Shown here one piece after another: positions 35,419 through 43,791 of a stretch of 43,978 nt of DNA. How positions within the stretch are numbered: the first letter of the stretch is position 1; every line of letters begins with the position of its first letter. Position numbers and translations under genes: made by a program. The notes under the pieces are model-generated. The model ran no database searches. It was not told where the DNA came from and saw nothing but the letters and a program-made list of their open reading frames with translations. Source of the stretch: Cohaesibacter sp. (GTDB lineage Bacteria; Pseudomonadota; Alphaproteobacteria; Rhizobiales; Cohaesibacteraceae); the NCBI GenBank assembly GCA_025800145.1, contig JAOXSH010000064.1, positions 1-43,978 of the forward strand, read 5' to 3'.

Positions 35419-35446
35419 AAAAACCGGATCAAAAGATCCGGTTTTT
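35419..35446. terminator. Terminator downstream of tolC
   Basis: AAAAACCGGATC and GATCCGGTTTTT form a perfect 12-bp stem with a four-base loop, with T tracts on both strands. It is 28 bp past the tolC stop on the minus strand. Confidence 0.88.
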
Positions 35447-35474
35447 GTTGTTTCGCCAACCCAAAAGATAGCAA

Positions 35475-36857
35475 TCAATCTGGTGTGCGCAAACCAAACC
35501 ATTTGTCGCGCACTTTTTTATAATGCTTTTGCGGATCATGGCGCGCGACCGGCAAATTGAGGCTTGTGGTGGTCAAACGACCAACAGCAGAGGCCACACG
35601 GAAAGAGGCAACAATCCGATCGCGCTGTGCAGTCACCAGTGAGATGCGTGCATTGATCAATTCCCCTTGCGAGTTCAAAACATCCAAGGTCGTGCGCTGT
35701 CCAACGCCTCGCTCTTCGATCACACCGCGCAGCGCAAGACGAGACGCTTCAACCTGTGCCTGAGCAGCAGAAATCTGGGGTATGGACGCTTCAAAAATGC
35801 TCCATGACGAAATCACTGACGCCCGCACCTGATTGCGGGTCAAGTCCAGCTGAATACGACGCTGGCCCAATGTTTCCTTGGCTTGCCGCACTTTTGAATG
35901 AACCCGTCCGCCCTGATAGATAGGAACCGACAAAACACCACGCACAGAAGCACTGGTTGTTGTTGTATCGCGCTCGGCACCGGTGGGTGTCTGATCTGAC
36001 CAAGAGCGGGCCACATTGCCCTGCACACTCAAGCTCGGTAGCAATTCGCCTTCAGCAATTTTGACATCCATTTGGGCGATATCAATTGTATGCTGACTGG
36101 CACGCACAGCAGGATGCTCTGCCAAAGCAGAAGAGACGGCCACATTCAATTTCTTGGGCAGTAATTTGTCTACAGAATAACCCGCTGACAATTTACCCGG
36201 CTTTTGTCCAACAAGCTGCTGATAGGTCGCGCGGCTTGATGCCAAATTGGCTTTGGCCAAATTGACCTGAGACACCGCACCGGACAAGCGGGCTTCGGCC
36301 TGCGCAACATCGGTTGAAATGGTCTCGCCAACCGCAAACCGGTCTTTGGCAGAGCGCACCTGCTCTTGCAGGAAAGACACATTCTGCTTACGCAATTCAA
36401 GGATTGCCTGATCCTTGAGCACATCCATATAGGTAGAGGCCACATTAAAGAGAATGCTTTGCTCGGTATCTTCCAGCGTCGCGCGTGTCGCAAGCACCGC
36501 AGCTTCGGCTTTCTTCACACCATTTTTGGTGCGCATACCGCGAAACAGAAATTGATCAACCTGCAAGCCAAGATTGCCTGAATTGACTTCATTACGACTT
36601 GACGGGCCTGTGAGCTGATCCACACTTGTCCATTGGCGGGTTATAGTGCCATTGCCATTCACATTTGGGCGATAGCCGGACAAAGCCTGAGAGACATTCT
36701 CGTTGATTGCGCGCAATTCAGCTCTGGCCGCTTTCAGCGTCGGATTGTTCTGATAGGCCAGCGCCAGTGCCTGCTGAAGTGTTTCCGCTGATACAGAGGA
36801 TACGCTCAGTGCCAACGCCGCTACTGCACAGATCGTTGCTGTTTTAAAGCTTTTCAC
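35475..36857 (-). CDS. tolC: TolC family outer-membrane channel protein
   Basis: About 460 residues from a GTG at 36857, chosen because AAGGAG lies six bases upstream and a signal peptide (SFKTATICAVAALALSVSSVSA) then begins at once; an upstream ATG at 36911 is not supported. The mature protein starts ETLQQALALAYQNNP, the standard TolC opening, and has two outer-membrane-efflux repeats. It would form the trimeric exit duct for tripartite efflux or type I secretion. No partner pump is in the window. It follows pcm in the same direction after a 460-bp gap. Confidence 0.92.
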   Translation of the reverse strand: MKSFKTATICAVAALALSVSSVSAETLQQALALAYQNNPTLKAARAELRAINENVSQALSGYRPNVNGNGTITRQWTSVDQLTGPSSRNEVNSGNLGLQVDQFLFRGMRTKNGVKKAEAAVLATRATLEDTEQSILFNVASTYMDVLKDQAILELRKQNVSFLQEQVRSAKDRFAVGETISTDVAQAEARLSGAVSQVNLAKANLASSRATYQQLVGQKPGKLSAGYSVDKLLPKKLNVAVSSALAEHPAVRASQHTIDIAQMDVKIAEGELLPSLSVQGNVARSWSDQTPTGAERDTTTTSASVRGVLSVPIYQGGRVHSKVRQAKETLGQRRIQLDLTRNQVRASVISSWSIFEASIPQISAAQAQVEASRLALRGVIEERGVGQRTTLDVLNSQGELINARISLVTAQRDRIVASFRVASAVGRLTTTSLNLPVARHDPQKHYKKVRDKWFGLRTPD

Positions 36858-37317
36858 GCCCCTGCTCCTTGCAAATATGTCTTCGCAATCTGAAATGACC
36901 CTGTTCATCATTTCGACTGCTCATTCAAGCCTTTTGCATAAAATTCAATATGCATATACTGCTTTTATGGTCAGTTTCATCGTACATATCAAATCTGAGA
37001 TAGACATGCCTACCAGCCTGAATTTTCCAATTTTCGTGGACACATATAGGCGGATTGGGCACACATTCCTAGTCTCAGCCATTGATTGATACATTAAAAA
37101 ATCATCAATGATGCATTGGAGCAACAGATATAGAGGAACTTTATACAGAAGTTTTGTAACAAAGCGGGAGATGCGTTAGCCGGCAAACTCATAAATATGA
37201 AAAAAAGCCGCCTAAAAGTCTCAGACAGAGACTTTTAAATCGGGCATTAAGACCCATTCAAGCCCCATACAGACGGCTTGTATGTTTGCATCTGACTTTG
37301 GGACATGGAGACACATC
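36858..37317. other. Gap between pcm-like gene and tolC
   Basis: No gene is visible. A stem-loop TAAAAGTCTC (37213-37222) with GAGACTTTTA (37228-37237) may terminate pcm. An AT-rich stretch with repeated GATGCAT-like and ATCAAT elements (37080-37120) may hold the tolC promoter, but I cannot assign it. Confidence 0.45.
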
Positions 37318-37971
37318 CTAAAAGGCAAATTCCTCAGGCTTGGCAAATTCCGCCAATGCCGGGGCATTGGTATCAAAGGCTGCAATGGTTGAAAAATTAT
37401 CGCCTTGTCTCAGAATTTTTATTGCCTCAGCGCGCCGTTCCTTGCCATCAATCGCGACCAAGGCTCCCTCGTCTTTTAACTGATCGAGCAGATCGCTCGG
37501 TATTTCTTCCACGGCCCCCTCAACCACAATCACATCATAAGGGCCTTCTGACGCATAGCCTTTGGTAATATCGCCACCAATCATCGCAACATTGTCATAG
37601 CTCAGATTGGTGAGAATTTCCTGTGCCTGCTCTACCAAAGCATCATCACTCTCTACTGCAACAACAGTATTGGCCATTTTGGAAATAAGCGCTGCCGTAT
37701 AACCGGATTGCGCCCCAACAACCAACACCAAATCGTCAGCTGTGATCTCTGCCAATTGAAGCAATTTTGCCAAGGGCGAAGGCTGCATCATACAGCGCAT
37801 ATCCGATAGAACGATATCCACATCGCTATAGGCCAGATTGCGCATATGAGAGGGAATGAATAATTCACGCGGGACAGATTCGAATGCCTTCAGAACATGA
37901 TAGGCAGTTACATCAGTGGTCCTGATCTGATTGTCCACCATCTGGCGGCGCGCATCTGCATATTCGCCCAT
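37318..37971 (-). CDS. Protein-L-isoaspartate methyltransferase family protein
   Basis: A 217-residue PCMT-family protein, which would methylate damaged isoaspartyl residues using S-adenosylmethionine. The N-terminal MVDNQIRTTDVT and VPRELFIPSH segments are family-typical. The SAM-binding loop reads VVGAQSGYTAAL rather than the usual acidic EIGTGSGY form, so activity should be checked. VVAVESDDAL supplies the motif II-like acidic residue. In Hyphomicrobiales this gene commonly precedes tolC. The ATG at 37971 has AGGAC upstream. Confidence 0.85.
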   Translation of the reverse strand: MGEYADARRQMVDNQIRTTDVTAYHVLKAFESVPRELFIPSHMRNLAYSDVDIVLSDMRCMMQPSPLAKLLQLAEITADDLVLVVGAQSGYTAALISKMANTVVAVESDDALVEQAQEILTNLSYDNVAMIGGDITKGYASEGPYDVIVVEGAVEEIPSDLLDQLKDEGALVAIDGKERRAEAIKILRQGDNFSTIAAFDTNAPALAEFAKPEEFAF

Positions 37972-38005
37972 AATGAAAAAGTCCTGTCTTTGGCTGGTCG
38001 AAATC

Positions 38006-38112
38006 CTAGAGCATTTTGAATAAACACGTCGTTATTCAAAATGCTTTCGCCTTTGTTTCTAAGCATATTTTAGTCCGAAAACCACACACACTTTTCGACA
38101 AATATGCTCTAG
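38006..38112. repeat. 107-bp double-hairpin palindromic repeat
   Basis: The element is bounded by CTAGAGCAT and ATGCTCTAG. It contains one perfect hairpin (AGCATTTTGAATAA with TTATTCAAAATGCT, 38009-38045) and a second (AGCATATTT with AAATATGCT, 38062-38107) that includes a GTCCGAAAA/TTTTCGAC inner pair. Palindromic units ending in CTAGAGCAT are familiar from intergenic regions of rhizobia. Confidence 0.65.
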
Positions 38113-38314
38113 ATTATGGCAAAATTGCACGTACTTATATAGTCAGTATAAGTCTTATGGTCAGAAAACGCGCACTTTTACGCTTCTCATCGTGATTATC
38201 CCCAGCGCTTGCCTGTTGCAAGGGCAAGACATGGCTTTTCGCAGCTTTTGTCGCAGTTTGAACAACTCATTCGAGCTGTTTTGTCAAAAAGTTGAAATTT
38301 TGGTGGATATCGAC

Positions 38315-38343
38315 TTGTCGGCCCGATTTGGTTTCGCTATACA
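38315..38343 (+). promoter_or_regulatory. Probable promoter of tRNA-Cys
   Basis: TTGTCG, a 17-bp spacer and TATACA lie 22 bp before the tRNA gene, a good sigma-70 arrangement. Confidence 0.6.
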
Positions 38344-38364
38344 CCTCCCACCACACGCAAGGAA

Positions 38365-38438
38365 GGCTCGATGGCGGAGTGGTGACGCAGCGGATTGCAA
38401 ATCCGTGTACGCCGGTTCGATTCCGGCTCGAGCCTCCA
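38365..38438 (+). tRNA. tRNA-Cys (GCA)
   Basis: The 74-nt gene has an acceptor stem GGCTCGA/TCGAGCC, a T discriminator and encoded CCA (38436-38438). The anticodon GCA is at 38397-38399 in the loop TTGCAAA, and the T arm has GGTTCGATTC. Its D arm (GTGGTGACGCA) fits tRNA-Cys. Confidence 0.95.
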
Positions 38439-38627
38439 ATTTCTCCCCAAAACTCAAAGATACACATTTCAAGGCTCCCGCAGTGTATAACCATGCCATG
38501 CTATGTGCCATGAACCCATAAGCACTCGAAAGCTTTGAAATCTTTCAGATGCGGATCTTTTATATTGGCTTGTCAAAATAATCCGATTATATGCGCATAA
38601 GGCGATTAACTTCGCCTATTGGGTTGG

Positions 38628-39677
38628 ATGCAAACAGGAATAGCGCAAATCATGTTGCATGGTGGTGATCTTGGCAGTGCGATAAAGGCGTATGGCGGCA
38701 CAAAAGAAGATTGGCTGGATCTCTCCACAGGCATCAATCGTCGCTCTTATCCTTTTGACAGTAAGTTGGCGCTTGCTGATTGTCGTGATCTTCCCAGCCA
38801 TGCAGATTTACAGGCTTGCCTGCAAGCGGCGCGTCTTGCCTATCGATGCCCTAATCATATCGGAATGGCTGTCGCTCCGGGCACACAAATACTCATCAAT
38901 AGCTTGCCACACTTGATCCGACCCGCTCACTGCTTTTTGTATGAACCGACCTATAGTGAACATCGCACAGCGATGGAATTGGCCAATATTGCCTGTTCCA
39001 GCCTGCTTATTGGGGCTGATATTGGGCAACTAGCAATCCCATCGCGCTCTTGTGTTGTCCTTGTCAATCCCAACAATCCAGATGGCAAAGTCTGGCAGAT
39101 TGCCGAGCTTGTGGCCTTGGCGTCTCATTTACGAAAATCGCACAGCTTTCTGATTGTTGATGAAGCCTTTGGCGATGTAACCCAGGAGCAGAGCCTTGTT
39201 CCGCATCTTAAAGCGGCCCCGAATGTGGTGATTTTGCGCAGTTTTGGAAAATTTTTTGGACTGGCTGGCATAAGACTGGGCTTTGCTCTTGGTCCTAACG
39301 ATCTGATGGAGCAATTAACCGCTTTTCATGGCCCTTGGTCGGTCTCATCCATGGCTTTGAAAATTGGCCAACAGGCGTTGTCTGATCTGGCATGGCAAGA
39401 GCAAGAAAGAGACTTGCTGGAGCATTGGAGCAAGAGATTACAAAGCTGTTTGCTCGATTATGGTTTTTCTCCTTATGGTGGCACATCCCTTTATCAATTG
39501 ATTGAACAGCAAGATACCAAGCATTTGCATGAGCATTTGGCGCAAAATCATATTTGGAGCCGCATTTTTTCCTATCAAAAAACATGGCTACGATTGGGTA
39601 TTCCCATGGATGAGCAAGAATTTACTCGACTACAAACGGCTTTGGAGAGCTATAAAGGCTCAAAGGCACTGATATGA
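38628..39677 (+). CDS. cobC: Threonine-phosphate decarboxylase / CobC-type aminotransferase-fold enzyme
   Basis: About 349 residues from ATG 38628; TTG 38619 and ATG 38652 (MLHGGDLGSA) are alternatives. The PLP-dependent enzyme makes (R)-1-amino-2-propanol phosphate from threonine phosphate for the cobalamin side chain. Motifs are HGGDLGSAIKAYGG, LDLSTGINRRSYP, LVNPNNPDG, and SFGKFFGLAGIRLG with the PLP lysine at about 207. The last codon overlaps the start of cbiB by four bases (ATGA), so the two are translationally linked. No cobalamin riboswitch is visible upstream. Confidence 0.93.
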   Translation: MQTGIAQIMLHGGDLGSAIKAYGGTKEDWLDLSTGINRRSYPFDSKLALADCRDLPSHADLQACLQAARLAYRCPNHIGMAVAPGTQILINSLPHLIRPAHCFLYEPTYSEHRTAMELANIACSSLLIGADIGQLAIPSRSCVVLVNPNNPDGKVWQIAELVALASHLRKSHSFLIVDEAFGDVTQEQSLVPHLKAAPNVVILRSFGKFFGLAGIRLGFALGPNDLMEQLTAFHGPWSVSSMALKIGQQALSDLAWQEQERDLLEHWSKRLQSCLLDYGFSPYGGTSLYQLIEQQDTKHLHEHLAQNHIWSRIFSYQKTWLRLGIPMDEQEFTRLQTALESYKGSKALI

Positions 39678-40702
39678 TGAGCGATTTTCTAGGGTCTATC
39701 CCCCTTTCGCTTACCAATTGCAGCCTTCTTGCGCTCATCGCTTTGCTGATTGATGGCATAATTGGCGATCCTGATTGGTTATGGCGGCGTCTGCCGCATC
39801 CCGTTGTTTGGTTTGGCAAGCTTATTTCCATATTTGAAGCCCGATTTCATAAGCCAGAGAGGCAAAGCGCGCAGAAACAACGCCAGAATGGTATCGCCTT
39901 GATATCAGGTTTGCTTTTGGTTGCCATTTGTAGCGGACTTTTGCTTCAGGCCCTGCTCGCTCCCTTGGGATGGGGTGGTCTTTTGATCGGCGCTGTCATT
40001 GCCTCGGTCTTTCTGGCCCAAAAAAGCCTTTATGAGCATGTCAAAAGAGTGTGGCAGCCATTAAGCCAAGGCGATCTGGCTGGCGCCCGCATGGCTGTTT
40101 CGATGATTGTGGGCCGCGACCCCAATCAACTGGATGAAGCAGGCATTGCCCGCGCATCCATTGAAAGCACAGCAGAGAATTTCTCGGACGGGGTTGTCGC
40201 CCCCCTTTTCTGGCTTTGGCTCTTTGGCCTACCGGGTCTTTTTGCCTATAAGGCATTAAATACCGCCGACAGTATGATCGGCCACAGAACCGAGCATTAT
40301 CTACATTTGGGCAGTGCCTCGGCCAAACTTGACGATGGTGCCAATTTCATTCCCTCTCGCCTGTCTATGTGCTTTCTTTTGGTCGGGGGCTGGCTAGCCT
40401 CAAAATGCCATAGCATTGCCCAGAACAAAGCCGGGCTTGTACAGACCATAAAGCATATCTTTCGCGATGCCCCTCATCACCGCTCCCCCAGCGCCGGATG
40501 GCCTGAAGGGGCCATGGCCTATCAACTTGATATCGCGCTATCCGGTCCGCGCATTTATGACGGCACACTCACTGATGACCCTTATGTCAATGAGGCGGGG
40601 CGCAAAGACATTGGCCATGCTGACATCAAGGCAGCCTTACAGATCCTCATATCGGCATGTGCGGTGGAGATTGTCCTTATCGGGCTGATTGTTTTGCTGT
40701 GA
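39674..40702 (+). CDS. cbiB: Adenosylcobinamide-phosphate synthase
   Basis: A 342-residue integral membrane enzyme (CbiB, called CobD in the aerobic nomenclature) that joins aminopropanol phosphate to adenosylcobyric acid. Several hydrophobic segments are visible, including the N-terminal one (LLALIALLIDGIIGDPDWLWR), about residues 60-110, and the C-terminus. Family motifs are LPHPVVWFGKLI, ESTAENFSDGVVAPLFW and APHHRSPSAGWPEGAMA. It overlaps cobC by four bases and ends only 5 bp from the stop of the convergent cobQ gene. Confidence 0.95.
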   Translation: MMSDFLGSIPLSLTNCSLLALIALLIDGIIGDPDWLWRRLPHPVVWFGKLISIFEARFHKPERQSAQKQRQNGIALISGLLLVAICSGLLLQALLAPLGWGGLLIGAVIASVFLAQKSLYEHVKRVWQPLSQGDLAGARMAVSMIVGRDPNQLDEAGIARASIESTAENFSDGVVAPLFWLWLFGLPGLFAYKALNTADSMIGHRTEHYLHLGSASAKLDDGANFIPSRLSMCFLLVGGWLASKCHSIAQNKAGLVQTIKHIFRDAPHHRSPSAGWPEGAMAYQLDIALSGPRIYDGTLTDDPYVNEAGRKDIGHADIKAALQILISACAVEIVLIGLIVLL

Positions 40703-40707
40703 TGCCC

Positions 40708-42213
40708 TTACAAACCCTGCTTTGCCAACGCGATCATGGCATCCACATCCATATGCCGTTCAACATGATCGGCCAGCGCTTCCAGACTGTCCTCAACCAT
40801 CTGATGATAGGATTGGCTGATTTGAGCAGATCCACCCAGCTTAGAAAAGAAAGCCGCACGGAAAGCGTCTTCATTAAAAAGCCCATGCAAATAGGTACCC
40901 ATCACGCGCCCGTCAGAGGATTGCGCGCCTTCTTTGACGCCTTCAATCTCAAAAATCGGACAGTTACGATCTTCTCCATCGGTCTGTCCGATATGGATTT
41001 CATAAGCTTTGACAGATTCGCCACTTTGTAAATGCGTTCCGCTCACCTGTATGGTTCGTTTTTGTCCGGCCAAAATGGTTTCCACATCCAACAAACCAAG
41101 CCCCTCGCACTGGCTGCCCGCTTCGGTTTCCACCCCATCGGGATCTGAAATGGATGCACCAAGCATTTGATAGCCACCACACAAACCCATCACAGACCCG
41201 CCTTGCCGATGGTGAGAGAGGATATCAATATCCCATCCCTGAGACTTCAAAAATTCAAAATCGGCTATGGTGGTTTTGGAGCCAATCAGCAAAATCAAAT
41301 CTGCGCCTTGCGGCAAAGGAGCGCCTGGTTCAATCATTTCCAGCAAAATATCAGGATCGGCGCGCAAGGCATCCAAATCATCAAAATTTGCGATTCTGGG
41401 CAAAATTGGCACAAGAATGCGCACTTTTTTGTTTTCTTTATCGCCCGCATTTGCACGGGCATTCTTATCATTTGCCTTGATATCGCGCTTCAGATCCTCA
41501 CTATCCTCCGCTGGTAGGCGGGCCGCTTGATCAAACCACGGCACAACACCCAAACTTGGCCAGCTCGTTTTGTTGGAAATGATCTCAACACCGCTATCAA
41601 ACAAGGAGACATCGCCGCGAAATTTATTGATCAAATAGCCTTTGACCAAACGCAAATCCTCATCTGGCAAAAGCTCTTTTGTGCCCACAATTGAGGCAAT
41701 AACGCCACCGCGATCAATATCCCCCACCAGAATAACCGGCACATTGGCAGCTTGGGCAAAGCCCATATTGGCGATATCTCCTGCGCGCAAATTCACCTCG
41801 GAAGCAGAGCCAGCGCCTTCTACAACAACAATGTCATACTGGGCTTTTAGCCGCTCATATGATTCAAGCACAGAAGCAAGCAAGTCGCCTTTATTTGTTG
41901 CATAGTCTCGTGCTTTCATCTGACCGATGACTTTACCCTGTACCACCACTTGCGAGCCAATATTGCTTTGTGGTTTCAGCAAAACCGGGTTCATATCCAC
42001 GCTTGATTTCAGCTTGCAAGCCATTGCCTGCAAAGCCTGAGCGCGACCAATCTCGCCGCCATCCTCGGTCACAGCGGCATTGTTGGACATATTTTGCGGC
42101 TTGAAAGGGGCAACAGAAAATCCACGGCGCAACAAAGCGCGGCACAATCCAGCCACCAGCATCGATTTTCCCACATTAGATCCAGTGCCCTGAAGCATGA
42201 TAGCTGCCGTCAT
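40708..42213 (-). CDS. cobQ: Cobyric acid synthase
   Basis: About 501 residues from ATG 42213, chosen by GGGAGG just upstream; the frame extends to 42255. The enzyme amidates four carboxyl groups of adenosylcobyrinic acid diamide with glutamine and ATP. An N-terminal P-loop-like domain (LQGTGSNVGKSMLVAGLCR, PQNMSNN) is followed by a class I glutaminase-type domain with the nucleophile in GLCGGYQMLG (about 342) and the GTYLHGLF His (about 441). A variable linker (about 235-260) is Lys/Asn/Asp-rich. It follows cobU/cobP on the minus strand. Confidence 0.96.
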   Translation of the reverse strand: MTAAIMLQGTGSNVGKSMLVAGLCRALLRRGFSVAPFKPQNMSNNAAVTEDGGEIGRAQALQAMACKLKSSVDMNPVLLKPQSNIGSQVVVQGKVIGQMKARDYATNKGDLLASVLESYERLKAQYDIVVVEGAGSASEVNLRAGDIANMGFAQAANVPVILVGDIDRGGVIASIVGTKELLPDEDLRLVKGYLINKFRGDVSLFDSGVEIISNKTSWPSLGVVPWFDQAARLPAEDSEDLKRDIKANDKNARANAGDKENKKVRILVPILPRIANFDDLDALRADPDILLEMIEPGAPLPQGADLILLIGSKTTIADFEFLKSQGWDIDILSHHRQGGSVMGLCGGYQMLGASISDPDGVETEAGSQCEGLGLLDVETILAGQKRTIQVSGTHLQSGESVKAYEIHIGQTDGEDRNCPIFEIEGVKEGAQSSDGRVMGTYLHGLFNEDAFRAAFFSKLGGSAQISQSYHQMVEDSLEALADHVERHMDVDAMIALAKQGL

Positions 42214-42282
42214 GATGTCCTCCCGTTTTCTTGTGCCAATCTGTCTCGGAGACATTATTCAGGCTTATTGATTTTGCAAGAT

Positions 42283-42831
42283 TTATAATGTGATAGCTGG
42301 ATAAGGGCTTGGCTTTAGCTGTAAGGGCAAACCGACTCGAATCTCAATCACCTGATCACACCGCTTTGCCAATTTTTGATTGATCAATCCCTGTTCATCA
42401 CGAAATTTCCGCGACAAAGCATGGTCCGGCACTGTCCCTTGCCCAACTTCATTTGAAATGAAAATAAATTTCCCGGGACATTCCCGAATAGACTGTAAAA
42501 GCTCGACAGAATGATCCTTGATACATTGGTTCTGAAACATCAAATTGGACAGCCAAAGCGTTACGCAGTCAATGAGAATCACCTGATTTTCCCTTGCATA
42601 TTGCCGCAAACAGGCCCCGAGATAGATTGGTTCTTCAATAACTTTCCAGCGTCCACCCCGGCGGTCCTGATGCAGCTTTATGCGCTGTGCCATTTCCTCA
42701 TCCCCCTCTTGTGGGGCAGAGGTTGCCACATAAAGCAAGTCAAGATCGCTATTTTCGCATAATCGCTCGGCAAATTCGCTCTTGCCGGAACGGGCACCAC
42801 CAAAAATCAGGGTCGAGCGGGTTTCTGTCAT
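42283..42831 (-). CDS. cobU: Adenosylcobinamide kinase / adenosylcobinamide-phosphate guanylyltransferase
   Basis: About 182 residues from ATG 42831, with AGGA seven bases upstream; ATG 42852 is less likely because its ribosome site is too close. The bifunctional enzyme (CobU or CobP) phosphorylates and guanylylates adenosylcobinamide. The P-loop is FGGARSGKS (10-18), the guanylylation His lies in RIKLHQDRRGGRW, and LIDCVTLWLSNLM and VSNEVGQG-like (FISNEVGQGTVP) segments are present. It precedes cobQ by 69 bp on the minus strand. Confidence 0.94.
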   Translation of the reverse strand: MTETRSTLIFGGARSGKSEFAERLCENSDLDLLYVATSAPQEGDEEMAQRIKLHQDRRGGRWKVIEEPIYLGACLRQYARENQVILIDCVTLWLSNLMFQNQCIKDHSVELLQSIRECPGKFIFISNEVGQGTVPDHALSRKFRDEQGLINQKLAKRCDQVIEIRVGLPLQLKPSPYPAITL

Positions 42832-42860
42832 AACCAGGTCCTGTCTGTTCATGCCTCTCG

Positions 42861-43196
42861 CTATAGGCTGGACTTTTTCAGCCTCTTTTTATCAGCATTT
42901 TTTAGCGAAGACCAATCCCCGGTCTGGCACGCCATGATAATCTGGTCTTTGCGTTTTTTATGTTCGATAAAAATTTGCCATTTTCGCCGCACCCGACGCA
43001 AAAAAGGAGAATCAATCGATAAGACGAACAAGCCAAGCGGCGCCATCCAAAATCCAAGCACTGGCAAGAAGCCCAAAATACCGCTCACAATGAGCACCAC
43101 TCCCAAAGCCCGCCTTGCCTTGGGCGTGCCGGGTATAGCAATGGTCCATTGACCAAGAGAAAGAGACGTGCGAGGCGTGATCATAGAACGGGACAT
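42861..43196 (-). CDS. Small membrane protein, unknown function
   Basis: A 111-residue protein with two closely spaced hydrophobic segments (ALGVVLIVSGILGFLPVLGFW and APLGLFVLSIDS, about 30-62) followed by a strongly basic C-terminal half (RRVRRKWQIFIEHKKRKD). It resembles small uncharacterised inner-membrane proteins of Hyphomicrobiales. It is 8 bp or so upstream of the cobU frame on the same strand, so it may be co-transcribed with the cobalamin genes without a known link. The start could also be ATG 43184. Confidence 0.75.
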   Translation of the reverse strand: MSRSMITPRTSLSLGQWTIAIPGTPKARRALGVVLIVSGILGFLPVLGFWMAPLGLFVLSIDSPFLRRVRRKWQIFIEHKKRKDQIIMACQTGDWSSLKNADKKRLKKSSL

Positions 43197-43405
43197 CCAG
43201 TCGGTCAGATTACGATTTATGCCTCTCTAGATAGGTTTGACCAAGAAACTTTCCAGCATGAAAGCTGCAAAGCATCGCGTTATCCACGGTCTGAAAACTA
43301 TCCCCAAGCAAATGAAAAAAGAGCTTGGCATTTTCGTTTGGCTCTATTAGAAAGCACCTCACCAACGCCAAGGCGATGCAAAACGTCTTAGCAGTTAAAG
43401 AGTTT

Positions 43406-43481
43406 TCCCCAGTAGCTCAGTTGGTAGAGCAAGCGACTGTTAATCGCTGGGTCGCTGGTTCGAGTCCGGCCTGGGGAGCCA
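43406..43481 (+). tRNA. tRNA-Asn (GUU)
   Basis: The 76-nt gene has an acceptor stem TCCCCAG/CTGGGGA, discriminator G and encoded CCA (43479-43481). The anticodon GTT is at 43439-43441 in the loop CTGTTAA, and the T arm has GGTTCGAGTCC. Confidence 0.95.
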
Positions 43482-43490
43482 TATTAGGGT

Positions 43491-43520
43491 CTTCTGATTA
43501 AGTTCAGAAGGCCTTTTTTG
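43491..43520 (+). terminator. Terminator after tRNA-Asn
   Basis: CTTCTGA (43491-43497) pairs with TCAGAAG (43504-43510), followed by GCC and a T tract. Confidence 0.85.
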
Positions 43521-43791
43521 TTGGTTTTGTGGCAAAAGTTATGTGTGATGGGGCATATTTTTTCGAACATCCATCAAACAGCAAATGGTGGCGCGGCTTT
43601 TTTCTTTGCATAGATGGGCTTTAGACTTTGCACAAAGCTACCCGTTAAAAAGCCCACTTTGGGAGGCATTTTTGTATCTGTTTAAAGCAGTGGCTAAGCG
43701 TCATTTTTAAAGCGGATTTGAAAGCTTGCAAAAAAATATTAGAAAGTGTCGCTAAATTGGCTGACTTATTTTGTTGGTCCTCAAAAAAGCT
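43521..43791. other. AT-rich spacer between tRNA-Asn terminator and IS481 element
   Basis: No gene, repeat or clear regulatory site is visible; several short poly-T and poly-A runs are present. Confidence 0.4.

Noticed and set aside
38439..38627. Cobalamin riboswitch upstream of cobC
   Set aside because: No B12-box-like conserved core is visible in the 190-bp region.
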